A DNA stretch of 64,000 bases from Armillaria gallica (GCA_037576215.1 JBANDB010000020.1:310001-374000), one strand, 5' to 3'. Positions 10,752 to 22,728 are shown, counted from the first letter of the stretch. Numbers and translations: made by a program. The notes: generated by a model not told the origin, from the letters alone.

Positions 10752-12089
10752 GTTTACAATTGCCGTAGAGTCATAGCGCCTGACACGATTTGCTAGAGGA
10801 CACTATAATATTCAGGTCAACTCCAATTGTTTGCCAGAGCAACCATATAGTCGGCGACGTGAATATCTACAGAGATAATATTGCCGTACTGCCTAACAGC
10901 AATCTTAATGCAGTAACGAGCTAGCTGAGAGTTGCTTATTATAGCCCGAGCGATGAAGGTAATGGTGAAGAAGGACGTGATTTCTAATTGCCAGCCAGCC
11001 GATCAGCCGTTTTCCATGGTCCTCATTCTAGCCGAACCAGTCGTCGGCAGCTTTATACTCTCTTTCTATCGTTGGCGTTTAAACATACGTAATGGTGTTC
11101 CCACAGAAATGTGCCAGATTAGCGGAGCTCTTGTACGCATGCCCTTCAAGAGAATCAAGGTTCGATTGTATTATGCGATGACTGGTTTTTCTCGTGGTAT
11201 TTCTCCAGAAATAAAGCTTGCAGTGGTTCAAACAGTATGTATCTCATGAAAGAGAGCAGTAAAGAATTGGTGACAGCAGAACCGGAGACCATCAAACATT
11301 CGCCGTCCGGCTACGTATCCGTGCATTATCGTCAATTCCGAAAATTCATGGAAAGTCAACACAACAGGCCGTTACCCTTTGAAAGTCTCATTTCTAACAG
11401 TATTACAGTGCTCGCTGGCAAATCCTAAAAACCGCGACTTGAAGGATGTTTTCCCGTAGACTTTATTCTGCCCCAGGGTTTTGCCTTCTGCTGTACAGTG
11501 CATGTCATCACTTCTCTTACACCTCTTTTTCTCATGATTTTACTGCAAAATTAATTATGCTGATTTTTTCTAGGAAGGAAACATGGTTAAAAAATGCAAT
11601 TTATGTTGAGAACAGGAAATTTCCCACGGTGTTTCACTTTTTTGTGCCTTTTGGAAAAATTTAAACTGCTTTTATCATGTGAAAATGCCTGACCGAGGAG
11701 TCGCTTTGCATCCAAAATGCATTTCAGGGTGTTTCTTGGCTGCGGCCTTGCCTAAATGGTCTCCAAGCGGTCCTGCACCCAGCAATGACTACCTCTGACA
11801 TCTTCTGGGGATCAAAAAAAGAAAAGTTGTCAGATTCATTCAAAACTCACAACATGTGTAGCCATACATCATCCAAATCAAGCTGTAACGTTTTTGAGTG
11901 AAAATATTTTGGCAGAAAAATGTAGTTAGAAAAGTTTTATTTTGCCCTGTTTATGCTATGATCAAGTGCGGAGAGGTGGTGGCAGGCACTGTACGCATCA
12001 AAAAATACTCATAACATCATCGCATTCAGCTAACATATGGATGGACATCAATATTATCGCTCGACAGTAGCATTGTTGCTCGATTTGGA
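10752..12089. other. Intergenic, partly AT-rich, no gene
   Basis: I see no supported gene. The segment 11900-12000 (AAAAATGTAGTTAGAAAAG...GGCACTGTACGCAT) is similar, in the same orientation, to 27670-27770 on the other side of the 15-kb transposon. This suggests an older repeat or duplication around the insertion site. The TSD base pairs 12090-12097 follow. Confidence 0.4.
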
Positions 12090-12097
12090 CATGCACC

Positions 12098-12138
12098 AGG
12101 ACCCCTGATTATTCCCCCAAGGGCCAGGACAGAAATCC
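12098..12138 (+). repeat. Left TIR of the 15-kb DNA transposon
   Basis: The first 15 bases (AGGACCCCTGATTAT) match the right end exactly. The next about 25 bases match imperfectly with one single-base gap, ending around CAGAAAT. Confidence 0.9.
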
Positions 12139-12273
12139 AGACAAATTTCCTTGTTTCGAGATGATATGTTAGGGTAGTATCCGGACAAAATGTCCTACAG
12201 AGGTCAATGGGTCGAGACAAAGATCCGGACAATAGGTAGCTGCATAACAAAGTCAGGTCTAAATCTGGACAGA
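12135..12273 (+). repeat. Left subterminal repeats, ATCCGGACAAA type
   Basis: Four spaced copies in the same orientation: ATCCAGACAAA (12135), ATCCGGACAAA (12179), ATCCGGACAA (12223), ATCTGGACAGA (12263). Spacing is close to 44, 44 and 40 bp, so roughly four helical turns. Likely transposase-binding sites by analogy with other DNA transposons. Confidence 0.75.
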
Positions 12274-12384
12274 GTGGCTGTTCAGCTCTGTTCAGCCTCC
12301 CGGGTTCTCCTCGACATTGTTTTCTCTTGTGAATAAGGATTGTTGAATTTGGTGTTCTTTGCCTGCTCTTTTTGGCATTAAGCA

Positions 12385-14179
12385 GTGGAGTTCATAAGTC
12401 TCCTGAAGGATTCTACAATTCAATTTTATTCGCAATACTCTACTACATCCCCAAACATGTCAGCATCAGATGCACATGATATCATACCAGTCTTTTCTGA
12501 CGATGATTTTGATGATCTTGACACTCCAGACATAGCATGGAAACAAGACCAATGGATTGGCTGTGGTCGTGTATACAAAAACATACCATCTGATGTTGCT
12601 AAAGTTGGAGAGAAGCTCCTCCTCATCCCACATCACTTTTGATCATTGATTCTGCCAGACGAACTTTCAGTCCTCGCTCTACTCGCCTTGAAAATCAATT
12701 TTCCACCACAAGATGAAGCAGCAGTCATACCCACTACAGAGCTGGACTGGAGCCATGATTTGCCTGATACTGATGGCAACGTGCTCGAAGATGCTCTATC
12801 TATGATTGTGATGCCATCATTGAAGACCTTGACACGACTGCACGAAAGCTTTGGTCAAGCATGGTTTGACAGCAAGCAATCATTAATGGATAGACATACA
12901 GGAGGTCCACCTAGACGATATCCTATGTGGATGAAGGAATATTTCTATTTCATGTGCCAGGTTTGTCACATTTCTTCGCAGTGGGGTCAGTCACTAGCAT
13001 GGCTGGAAGAGGAAGCAGTGACAGAAGAGGAGAGCCATGCTAAACACGAGGTTTATTCATTGCTGGAGAAAACGAAGCGATGGCGTGGACACATACCTGG
13101 TTTAAGTAACGATGTCCACCTCGAGTTTCTGGCTGATGTTCTAGGCAACAAGGCACTCTACACCTCTGTCGTTGATGCAATGTCTACACTGCTATCTTTG
13201 CGTTTGCAGCACAGCGATCCAAATTCTCGTACCCCCATTGCCACTACTACATTTCCCGACTCAATCTTCACTGAAGTTTGGCTCAACAATCCTGGTGCCA
13301 ACAGATATCTCAAAAAATACTGCACCTGGTTCCATAGTAAACGTTACGACAACCTTCTGTTCACTTTCCATGTTCCACCATTCCACTGGGCGGCATGTCT
13401 GATCGATTTCAAGACCAGCCAAATTCGCTATGGTGACTCTCTTCAGCTACCTTGCCATGATATCTTTTTTGAGCACCTACAAGCCTGGCTAAATCAAAAA
13501 TTCAGCGATCTCGATTTTGTGCTCTCTGACGATTTACCTTGTGCGATGCAGAATGACAGTTTCAACTGCCCCATGATATCTGTGAATACCATTGCGCATG
13601 CTGTGTTTCAAGATCCATTGTGGACAGAAGAACAGAGCTGTCTTTGGCGAATGAAATCATTCTGTGAGATCTTGAAAGCGTCAACAGAATCTGGAAGTTG
13701 TAGGAGTGTTATGGTACGTACCACCTTGGAATTAATTGAGTGCATACTGACTCTGATATTGGTAGGGCATCTCCCAAATTGGAGATCTCAATGATCAGAT
13801 TGTACAAGCTCAAATTGACACTCAAATCTCATTAGAATCCCTTCATATTCACTCCCACACTGCAGGCAAACATCCTCAGTCACTCAGCTCAGATTCAGAT
13901 GCTGAATGACCACCAAAATGTACCAGAGCATCGGATGAGCCTCCCAAGCCTGACATCCATCCCTTCTTTACCACCTACAAGCCAACTGCAAACCCAAAGC
14001 AGAAGCAGAATCTGATACGCCCCTCAGATACAAAGGTGTGTGTAGCCTCTGCAGCAGCTGAGAAACGTAGCATGGTCCTGAAGAAGAAAACAATTTTGAC
14101 GCAAAAAGAAACTGGCAAAGCAACATCGAGAAAGGCAGCTGACATCATCAAGGAGTCTCTTTTGGCACAAAAGGGTCTT
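12385..14179 (+). pseudogene. 5' half of transposon gene: Ulp1-like (C48) cysteine protease domain
   Basis: Open in one frame from ATG 12385, with an intron at 13714-13765 (GTACGT...TAG) and in-frame TGA codons at 12640 and 13907. Both TGAs fit CGA to TGA. The protease signature lies at about 13340-13590: FHWAACLIDF (catalytic His), GDSL (Asp) and AMQNDSFNCPM (oxyanion Gln and catalytic Cys, with Pro in place of the usual Gly after Cys). Ulp1-type enzymes cleave SUMO or similar modifiers, and such domains are known companions of fungal transposases. The N-terminus is acidic (DDDFDDLDTPD). A basic, Lys-rich tail (14060-14160) leads into the transposase half. The frame stops at the gypsy insertion (GTCTT at 14175-14179) and resumes at 23153 in the same register. 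Host regulation is not visible. Confidence 0.75.
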
Positions 14180-14598
14180 TGTTACGATTTATTCATTTCT
14201 TTCTTATCTTATCTTATCATGACCACTTACCCTTATCTTATCTTAGATCCACGACTCCACAGAGCCTTTGTAAATCTTCACATCATCACACTCCACTGGT
14301 GGAGTAGATGTCGCCATATTCTCAGCTACCGTGTATTTGGCTTATTCACTTTCTAACACGGTAGCCTCATCTTAGCACCCATTACAGACCCTCACCGTAG
14401 TATAAAAGTAGAGTACTCAAAGCTGTATATTCCTTAGCTTTGAGCTAATGTTCATTCATACCGAAACACTCTTTTGCTCGCTAAAGCATAAGACCTATCT
14501 AAGTTCATCTTGGGCAGCAATCATCAAAGGATCAAGCGGTGACTGTACGAATGCGATACAGCTGACTTGTTACCCTTGATTGCAATTCAGGTCTTACA
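14180..14598 (+). repeat. 5' LTR
   Basis: 419 bp, starts TG and ends CA, preceded by TSD GTCTT. It differs from the 3' LTR at nine positions. Six ancestral CpG sites are changed here (to TG or CA), and one difference is not CpG-related. Confidence 0.97.
14401..14448 (+). promoter_or_regulatory. LTR core promoter and predicted mRNA 5' end (self-primer)
   Basis: TATAAAAG at 14401-14408 is followed 35 nt later by AGCTTTGAGCTAA (14436-14448), the reverse complement of the primer-binding site at 14600-14612. If transcription starts at or near 14436, the first 13 nt of the element RNA can pair with the PBS and prime cDNA, as in Tf1. The start point is inferred, not observed. Confidence 0.7.
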
Positions 14599-14599
14599 T

Positions 14600-14612
14600 T
14601 TAGCTCAAAGCT
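14600..14612 (+). other. Primer-binding site for self-primed reverse transcription
   Basis: TTAGCTCAAAGCT begins 2 nt after the 5' LTR and is perfectly complementary to AGCTTTGAGCTAA inside the LTR, just downstream of the TATA box. I did not recognise a tRNA 3' end match, which supports self-priming rather than tRNA priming. Confidence 0.72.
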
Positions 14613-14640
14613 TTTTCTAACCTACTTGTCTAGAAACCTC

Positions 14641-15666
14641 ATGGAAGACGACGCCGCTCGTATCATAGCCATCTCTCTAGGGATACCAAGCGCCACGTTC
14701 CTCTCAGTTGCTATCCTCCTTGCACTTAGGTTTCGCTACAGACCATTACGACGAGTAGAGGCACCCTGTACCACCCCCTCAGTCATTACAGATAACAACA
14801 ATGGCATCCCACTCGAGCAGCAGCCACCCCAGCTCTTTGCACCCATACCACGGTGACTGATCCCAATTGACCAGTTCACTAGGACAGGAGTCAACAACAA
14901 GGAGGAGGACATTTCTGAGTTGCCTTCTCCCAAAGACACGGAGAGAAGAACTTCTCCCCCTCCCAGAGAGCGCATGCCAATCATCACTGTCTCCACCACG
15001 TCTCCCACTCCCGAGTATGTCTTGTACGTCCCTCAAACTCCCTCACCCAGCATGTACGCCCAATTCGCCACCCGTGTCAGGGGATTCAACATGGGCTGTG
15101 ACATTAGACCTAACGCCCCAACCACCAATAACGACACTAGGGATAACAGGGACCCTACTCCACCACCCGCAGCCGGTATCACTTCCGACGAGTTCTGGGA
15201 TAACATCAATATCCCCTATAGCGCCTATTTCCCCAGTTGCAACTCGCCTGACCACCGTACCAATACCCATGGAAGACATGGAACCCTCACAATGTGGGAC
15301 TACCCCATACAGGCCCGCCGGCAGACACTCGAGCCTGTACACATCGAGGAACCCGTCGAGGAACATGTCGAGGAACCCGTCGCTGGCCCCTCAACCCACC
15401 TATCCCCGCCAAGACGTCCCTCTGGTTGGCGAAACATCAGGTCCCCACACTGTCCTCCCCAAGCAGGGACCTGGCAACGACGACTCACCCAGTCCTTCTG
15501 AGACCAGCCACGAGTTGAACCTCCCTTCAGGCTGGGTGAGTCGAGCGATGCGACACTCGCAGAGCGACCACCCAGACCTGTGACCCCATTCCCGACAATT
15601 GATGGAATTTCCCCACTCATCCACCGAGCCGTCGTGTGAGCATACACCCACTTCCAGAAGCGATGA
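14641..15666 (+). pseudogene. Extra 5' ORF of the gypsy element, with N-terminal membrane segment
   Basis: Starts ATG 14641 (MEDDAARI...). It has one strong hydrophobic helix (about residues 8-31, ending ALRFRYRPLRR), then a long Pro/Thr/Ser-rich, presumably disordered tail with an EEPVEEHVEEPV repeat. In-frame TGAs lie at 14854, 15499 and 15637, all in contexts that allow CGA to TGA. The final TGA at 15664 overlaps the gag ATG at 15663 (ATGA). The frame differs from gag. I do not recognise the protein. A membrane-anchored protein ahead of gag is unusual for Ty3/gypsy elements. It could also be a frameshifted gag N-terminus. Confidence 0.5.
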
Positions 15667-17126
15667 TGCTAACTGACACCATCAATTTTTATAACGAAAC
15701 AGATGATGACCCTTCCGTTCCCATACCTGTCTTATTAAGGCAAGCAAATCTTCAGGACATTTTTAATTATTTTGCTTTTGAGTTACCATTCAATCAGGTT
15801 TGGGGGAGCACCCCAGCTGGGAACAATTATTTTATGAAAAGAAACAGAGGTCTACCATCAGATGAAATTCTACAGTACAAAGTGGAGCAAAATGCTCACT
15901 TCCTATGGAACGCAGTACACCCGGATGCCATAATGGAGGAGTTTCCCCCTTACGAAGAAGCTGCACAGGAAATCGAGATACAGGAACCAATGCCAGATGA
16001 GCCGCTGGTACCACCTCCCCATGTCACTAATACTTTTGTGTACGCCACATGACAAGCAGTGCCAGGAACGTATCAATGCGGGTACCTACCATTTGCCGGT
16101 GCCAACGGAGACGGAGGCGGGGGTGGACAACCCACACAACCACCGCAACCTCCCGCCGCACCTCAGAGGGTAATGCTCCCACGATTCCCAGCACCACCAG
16201 CACCACCAGATCCACCCATCCCCTGGGAACTCCAAGCCGGAGCTGTCGCCCCCTATAACAACTTCAAACCGAAAATCCTGAAGGAAGTTGACGATTTCAA
16301 GGGGGACTCAGATGACATCGCCCGATTCTTCCTACAGTGCGAGCTGCACTTCGAAGTGTTCAACCAACACTTCCGCCACCATCCCCATAAGGTAGTCTTT
16401 TGCATCTCTTGACTCACTGACGATGCCGAGAAGTGGTGGCGGTTAGCTGCACAGGTCATAGGAAGAATGACTGATGGGAACCAGCAGTATCCGACTTACA
16501 AAGACTTCAAGTCGGAGCTCAACAAGAGATTCTGGAAGGACACTGACTCACAACTGAAGTATGCGCAGTGGGAGAAGCTCAAGCAGTCAGAACACAGGGA
16601 CAGCAACAAATTCTTCCAACTCTTCGAAGAATTGGCCTTCCACGCTGGGGTACGTACTAACAACCAAGTTATGCACCACCAGATTATGAAGGCCACCCGT
16701 CAGTCGAGTAAGAATACTATCTACTCGGCGGATGGAGATGTACCAACCGACTACCCGAGCTGGAAGGCATGCCTACTCCGAATTGACTACAACTGGCGCC
16801 TCAAACAGGCAGAAGGAATGACTGCGGCACCATCTCAACTGCAATTACAGAAGGCACTGACCACGCCCGTACAAGGGGGTCAACAAAGGGTCCCGACGAC
16901 CACAATGGCAACAGGGATGACCTTCGGAGGCAGAGGCATGCTGATGGATGTCGACGCAGCCAGGGCAGTGTTAGTTTGTTATAGATGCAGCAAGAAAGGC
17001 CACTTCAAACGCGACTGCCCTAGTGCCCCGAAGACAAGGACAGAGGCATTGCAATGCGCAAATGTCTACTGGGACGCTCAGGAGAACCTCTCAACAATTG
17101 AGGAGGTAAAAGAGCCTGCCATCTAG
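15663..17126 (+). pseudogene. Gag with CCHC zinc knuckle
   Basis: Capsid-type protein: an acidic N-terminal region, a Pro/Gly-rich linker (about 16090-16220), then the retrotransposon-gag core. The core runs from FKGDSDDIARFFLQCELHF through DDAEKWWRLA to RIDYNWRLKQ. A zinc knuckle CYRCSKKGHFKRDC sits at about 16978-17019 (C-x2-C-x4-H-x4-C). In-frame TGAs lie at 16050 and 16410; the second falls between CIS and LTDDAEKWW, where relatives have Arg. The TAG stop at 17124 is probably the natural end. The pol frame is -1 relative to gag and overlaps it by about 25 nt. Confidence 0.85.
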
Positions 17127-20100
17127 ATAATGATTCAATCTATTCAGCGACTAAGGATTTGGTTTTGGCTGGTACGCTTATCGCACTTAATAATTGTACT
17201 CATATATCGCCTGTAGTAACCCAAGCGCATTCGAATATACCCGTGACTTCGCAATCAGACCAGAAACCAAGCAAGAATCAAATACCAGACGCTGTGATAG
17301 TTGGACTATCGACAGACCCCGGAATGAGCAGCACAGTCATCCGACTACCGGCTCAACCTTCGACGAGTAACCTATTACAGGCGAAAGCAAATGGCAAGTC
17401 GCCTACCATAGCAACACCTGTCTTAACAGCGGTGCCTCGGATACGCCACCCTGCGACTCAAGGTGATTCCAAGGACAGTGGGGAGTGTGTCGCAAGACAG
17501 GACCGACTGGATGGGGCATTAGAAAGACCGCCTCTGCATGCGGAGGTGCGAGTCCCTTTTGACGAAGTGGCTCTCCGGAATCCCTGCTGCACAGGGAGTT
17601 CTGAGGGAATAGCTACGGTGAAACCTCCTCTGGGTAAAGAGAACACCGCAAGGCTAGCAAAGTTTAAATCCCACGACGGGGCTTTGGCGGCAGCCACAGA
17701 CGACAGCTCCTGCAACGCTGGATTACGGAGGATGAAGGACACGGCGAGAGACTATTTGCCCTCAGTCCTGAAGACGACGATCGAGGATGAACCGGAGTCG
17801 GGTAAGTGCCCCCAACCAGTTGCCAATGCCTGTCGTGACACAGGGCGACCCAACAAAGGGGGAACACCGAATGCAACGAGGGACCTGGCTATGAACCCAG
17901 GCTTGGAGGAACCGGTTGAAGGCAACCGCAGCACTGCAATGGGAAGAAGCGTAGGCACTCATTGTTCGACGGTGTCAGCCCAACCTACTGTCTCTTTACG
18001 AGACGGTACCTCCGCAGAACGCACCTCCTGTTCCACAACCGACTCGAAAGCCGCAAGGGAGGAAGCTGCTAGCACCCAGGCAGTGCAAAGGGGGCATCAA
18101 GTAGATTTTACAGAAGTATCTGACGCCGAGGACGTGTCAAGTTTCATGATGAACAAGAATGCTAAATTAACCCCTTTAGACTTAGAAACTGTGGTGACCT
18201 CACCGACGGTAGTCGAGCCTGTATGGGTCGACGCGAAGGTTAGAGAGGCCCCACAACTTGCGCGCACTTATACAAGCAGCAAGACTTATAGTGAATAGCT
18301 CAAACCATTCGGAGCTGAGTGGACTCTGCGCGGAGTAGTTGAAGCACGCACAGAGTCGGAAGCGAAGGTGATCCTAAAGAATTGGATTCACAAGGATCAC
18401 ACTGAGGAAGTAGTCAACTCGACAATCGAAGCAATGAGGGGAATGAAGCAAATTGATGCACTTTGGTGGCTTGAAGAGCTGCAGGAGCCGAAGCAATATA
18501 TCAGCATGCTAAGTGAGAAAGGGAAGGACCTGGTTATCCCCGTACGAATCGGAACACCAGGAGCCCTTGCCAAAATCTCCACAGCCGCGCTGGTAGACAG
18601 CGGATGCACCAGCAGTGCCATCAATCAAAAATTTGTTGAACAACACAACATCCCGACTCAAGCAACTGCCGCACCAATCCCGGTCTATAATGCCGACGGA
18701 ACCAGGAACCAAGGAGGATCAATTACCAAATACGCCGAGATTGAACTCAAAATCGGGGATCATTCAGAATGAATAGATCTAGCCGTAACAGATCTCAGTG
18801 ATAAAGCGATCTTCCTCGGTCACGATTGGTTAGCCCGGCATAATCCGATCATCAATTGGAGAACAGGAGGATTAACGTTCGCACGATGCAAATGTTGCAA
18901 GAACCTGTTCACATTACCCGATGCAGATCCCGACGACAAATGGGACGAGGAACTGGAGGAGGGACATACCATTCTCGCAATAGACTTCACGCAGGCCATT
19001 CTCATACAAGCACACCATGCTAATGATTTGGTGGCTGCAGTGCACGCAGATAAGGAGACAAAGACATTTGAAGAAATGGTCCCAGAATGGTGTTGGGATT
19101 TCAGCGATCTATTCAACAAAGATAGTTTCGACGAACTCCCCGAGCCAAAGACATGGGACCACGCCATTGAACTCACTCTAAATGCAAGCACCAATCTAGA
19201 TTGCAAGGTCTACCCTCTCAACCGGAACGAACAAGCGGAACTCGACAAGTTTCTGGACGAGAACCTCTCGAGCGGACAAATACGACCCTCCAAGTCGCCC
19301 ATGGCTTCACCCTTTTTCTTTGTCAAGAAAAAGGATGGCAAGCTGTGACCAGTCCAAGATTATCGGAAGCTCAACAAAATGATGATTAAAAACCATTACT
19401 CGCTTCCTCTAATCTCAGAACTAATGGACAAATTGCGAGGGGCCAAGTACTTTTCGAAACTCGACATCTGATGGGGATACAACAATGTACACATCAAAAG
19501 CGGCAACAAATGGAAGGCGGCATTCAGAACTAATCGAGGGCTATTTGAACCCATGGTTATGTTCTTTGGGCTCACTAATTCACCTGCCACCTTCCAGTGG
19601 ATGATGAATGACATCTTCAAGGATCTCATTGCATCAGGCCGTGTCACAGTGTACCTTGACGACATCCTAATCATGTCCAAGACCAAGGAGGAGCATTGCC
19701 GCATCACACGCGAAGTCCTAAGACTCCTACGAAAGAACAAGCTATTCCTTAAAGCGGAGAAATGCGAGTTCAAAACCTTGGAAACAGAGTACCTCAGAGT
19801 CATCATCAGTGAAGGGAGCATCCAGATGGACCCAGTCAAAATCGCAGGAATCGCGGAATGGCCTGTGCCCATCAAGAAAGTACAACTCCAGTCGTTCTTA
19901 GGCTTTACCAACTTCTATCGACGTTTCATTAGAGGGTATAGCAAGGTCATCAAGCCAATGACCCAGCTAACTGGAAACGATCCATGGAAGTGGGGAAAAG
20001 CACAACAAGACGCCTTTGAGGAGTTAAAAAGACTATTAGCCGAAGAAGTGGTATTGGCAATACCCACAGATGGAGGAAAATTCCATGTAGAAGCTGATGC

Positions 20101-22153
20101 CAGTGAAGGAGCCGTAGGAGCAGTTCTATGCCAGGAACAAGACAGCAAATGGTGCCCAGTCACATTCCTGTCTAAATCCCTCATGACCACAGAACAAAAT
20201 TACGAAATTTACGACAAAGAACTACTCACAATCATGCTCGCACTCAATGAGTGGAGGCACTATCTGATGGGTGCAGCTCAGGACTTCGAAATATGGACAG
20301 ATCACCAAAATCTGCAATATTTCCGGAAGCCCCAGAAACTCAATTGACGCCAAGCGCGTTGGGTTACTGAGCTGGCCGAATACCATTTCACATTGCACCA
20401 CAAACCAGGAACCACGAACAAAAAAGCTGACTTACTCAGTCACAGAGCAGATCATGAGTAGGGAAAGGAGGACAACGATGAGGTCATCATCCTCAAACCC
20501 GAGCACTTCCAGGCATTAGTCATGCCCATTATTGAGGAAACCCACAACAAGATAAAGCAAGCCACGCTCAACCAACACCGATGGGACAAGAACATTGCGA
20601 CTTCCCTGAATCACGACTGAGGACTGAAAATGGATGATGGGTTGATCTTCTACGACTCCTGCATTTATGTTCCTTCTGACTTATCGTTAAGAGGCGAAAT
20701 AATCGCACAATTTCACGACCACATCACAGCGGGACACCCCGGCATTGAGAAGACTAAAGAGCTCGTCTTACGAGAATACTGGTGGCCAAGGATGAAGAAG
20801 GACATCGAAAACTACATCCGCGCCTGCGAAACGTGCCAACGAACCAAGTCAAGCACACAACCAAAGGCAGCGCCACTTCATCCCAACACCATACCTTCAC
20901 AACCATGGACTCATATCTCCGTCGACATGGTCACTGGTTTACCAAAGAGCAATAGTTTTGACGCGATCCTGGTGATCGTCGACCGGTTCTCTAAGGAAAT
21001 CATACCTGTCGCATGTACAACAGAGATGTCATCGGAAGGGTGGGCCAAAATCCTACGAGACAAAGTATATGCTAGACATGGAATGCCCCAGGTCATCATC
21101 AGCAACCGAGGCTCTGTGTTCATATCCAAGTTCATGAAAGACCTTTATGACTTGCTCCAAATCAAGGCAAATGTATCCACCACCTATCATCCCCAGACTG
21201 ATGGACAGACTGAATGAGTCAATCAGGAGATTGAAAAATATCTCCGGATTTTCGTCAATCACCACCAGAACAACTGGGCTGAATGGCTCTCCCTCACGGC
21301 CTTCACTCACAATAACCGCACCCATTCCGCAACAGGTAAAAGTCCCTTCGAGGTTAACTATGGTTATAACGCCGAAATCCTCCCTGGTGCCGTATGACCC
21401 CGAGCACCCTTCAGAACACCGGCCTCAAACACATTCATTTCAGATATGCAAAAAATCCACGCCAAGGCAAAGCAAGCACTTGAAAAAGCCGCCAACCAGA
21501 TGAAAGCCCAGTACGACAAGAAGAAGCGACCTGCAGTTGAATACTCGGTGGGAGACAAAGTTTGGCTCGATACGAGCAATCTGGTGCTCCCATGTCCGAA
21601 GAAAAAACTAGCAGACAAATGAACAGGCCCATTCCCCATCATTGCAAAGGTCGGAGCCTCAGCATATAAATTAAGGCTCCCGACAGGCTGGCGCATCCAT
21701 CCAGTATTCAATGAAGCACTCCTTACACCATACACTCCACCCGCATTCCCAAACCAAGAACAGCTGCCTCCTCTGCCACCAGATCTCATCGATGGCGAAG
21801 AACACTATGAAATCGAGAAAGTCCTCAACAGTAGAGAACGCAAAGTCAGAGGAAAAGTGGGCAAACCATGGCATTGGGTCATGGACTACTTCATCAAATG
21901 GAAAGGATACGGACCAGAATCGAACAGCTGGGTAAAGGAAGATGACATGGATGCACAAGAACTTGTCGATGAATACCTCGCAGAAAAAGTGAACCATATA
22001 GAACAAGAGACAGGAGATTGGCAGTCCTACATGGACCCATTCACTGGACGACAAGTTTGGTACGACCAAGAGCTAGACTGGGACCAATTTGGTGGCAATG
22101 ACAACCCTTCGACATATTCGAAACCATCATCCAAAGCAACAGAAATCCCATGA
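17102..22153 (+). pseudogene. Pol: protease, RT, RNase H, integrase, chromodomain (ten nonsense codons, no frameshift)
   Basis: A single register covers about 5 kb. Order: a spacer rich in Thr/Ser (17160-18300); aspartic protease (LVDSGCTSSAIN, then FLGHDWLARHNP); RT (RPSKSPMASPFFFVKKKDG, then YLDDILIMS); RNase H (VEADASEGAVGAVL); integrase H-H-C-C finger (HITAGHPGIEKT, then CETCQR) and catalytic core; chromodomain at about 21800-21980 (YEIEKVLNSRER, then YFIKWKGYG). In-frame stops: TGA at 18770, 19346, 19469, 20345, 20618, 21215, 21395 and 21620; TAG at 18296 and 20459. At KKKDGKL-stop-PVQDYRKL, KLDI-stop-WGYNN, HPQTDGQTE-stop-VNQE and QKLN-stop-RQARW, relatives have Arg. The second integrase catalytic Asp is Asn (VIISNRGS). 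Expression was probably by -1 frameshift from gag. The copy is non-functional. Confidence 0.93.
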
Positions 22154-22715
22154 ACAGTCAATGCCTTGATCTACGTATTATCCTGGCCCTATAACGGGGG
22201 ATAACAACGGGCCCTCATTCACGACTTCTGACAACATTTAACAACAAAAATTACTAACACGCACATAATCAGACCTACCCAATGGAACAAAGGGTCAAGT
22301 CTACCACTCGCATCACCACCATACGGTAAACCCCCTCTCCCTACCAACGAATTTTATAAGGGCCACTGGGACAAGCTGCAGCCTGTATGGCATTTCTCCG
22401 AAACCTTCACAAGAGATCTCTGGGGATGGCATGATGATGACGTAGATATAGGATGCCAATGTTCTACAGTCAAGATATGCCTTGCGCATACCACTCGCAC
22501 CACCACCATGCAGAAAATCCTTGTTTTGTGCGATAAACCAAATCCACAAAACAAAGTTGCAACCTGCATGGAGATAGTATGACATTAGGAAATCCCTCAT
22601 CTTGAGGGTAAACACCACCCTGCAAGACAATGTCGCAGACCTAATACTCAGCTGGCTGATAGGCTGGCGATGATGTATGGAAAGCAATCTTACTGGCAGT
22701 CAGGACGCCTGCCTT

Positions 22716-22728
22716 AACAGGGGGGTAA
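22716..22728 (+). other. Polypurine tract before 3' LTR
   Basis: AACAGGGGGGTAA lies immediately upstream of the 3' LTR (TGTTACG), the expected position for plus-strand priming. Confidence 0.75.

Noticed and set aside
17102..22153. TGA being read as an amino acid (recoding) in the gypsy element
   Set aside because: Host genes here end normally at TGA (Kv-beta, F-box), two TAG stops also occur, and a catalytic residue is lost, so decay is the simpler explanation.
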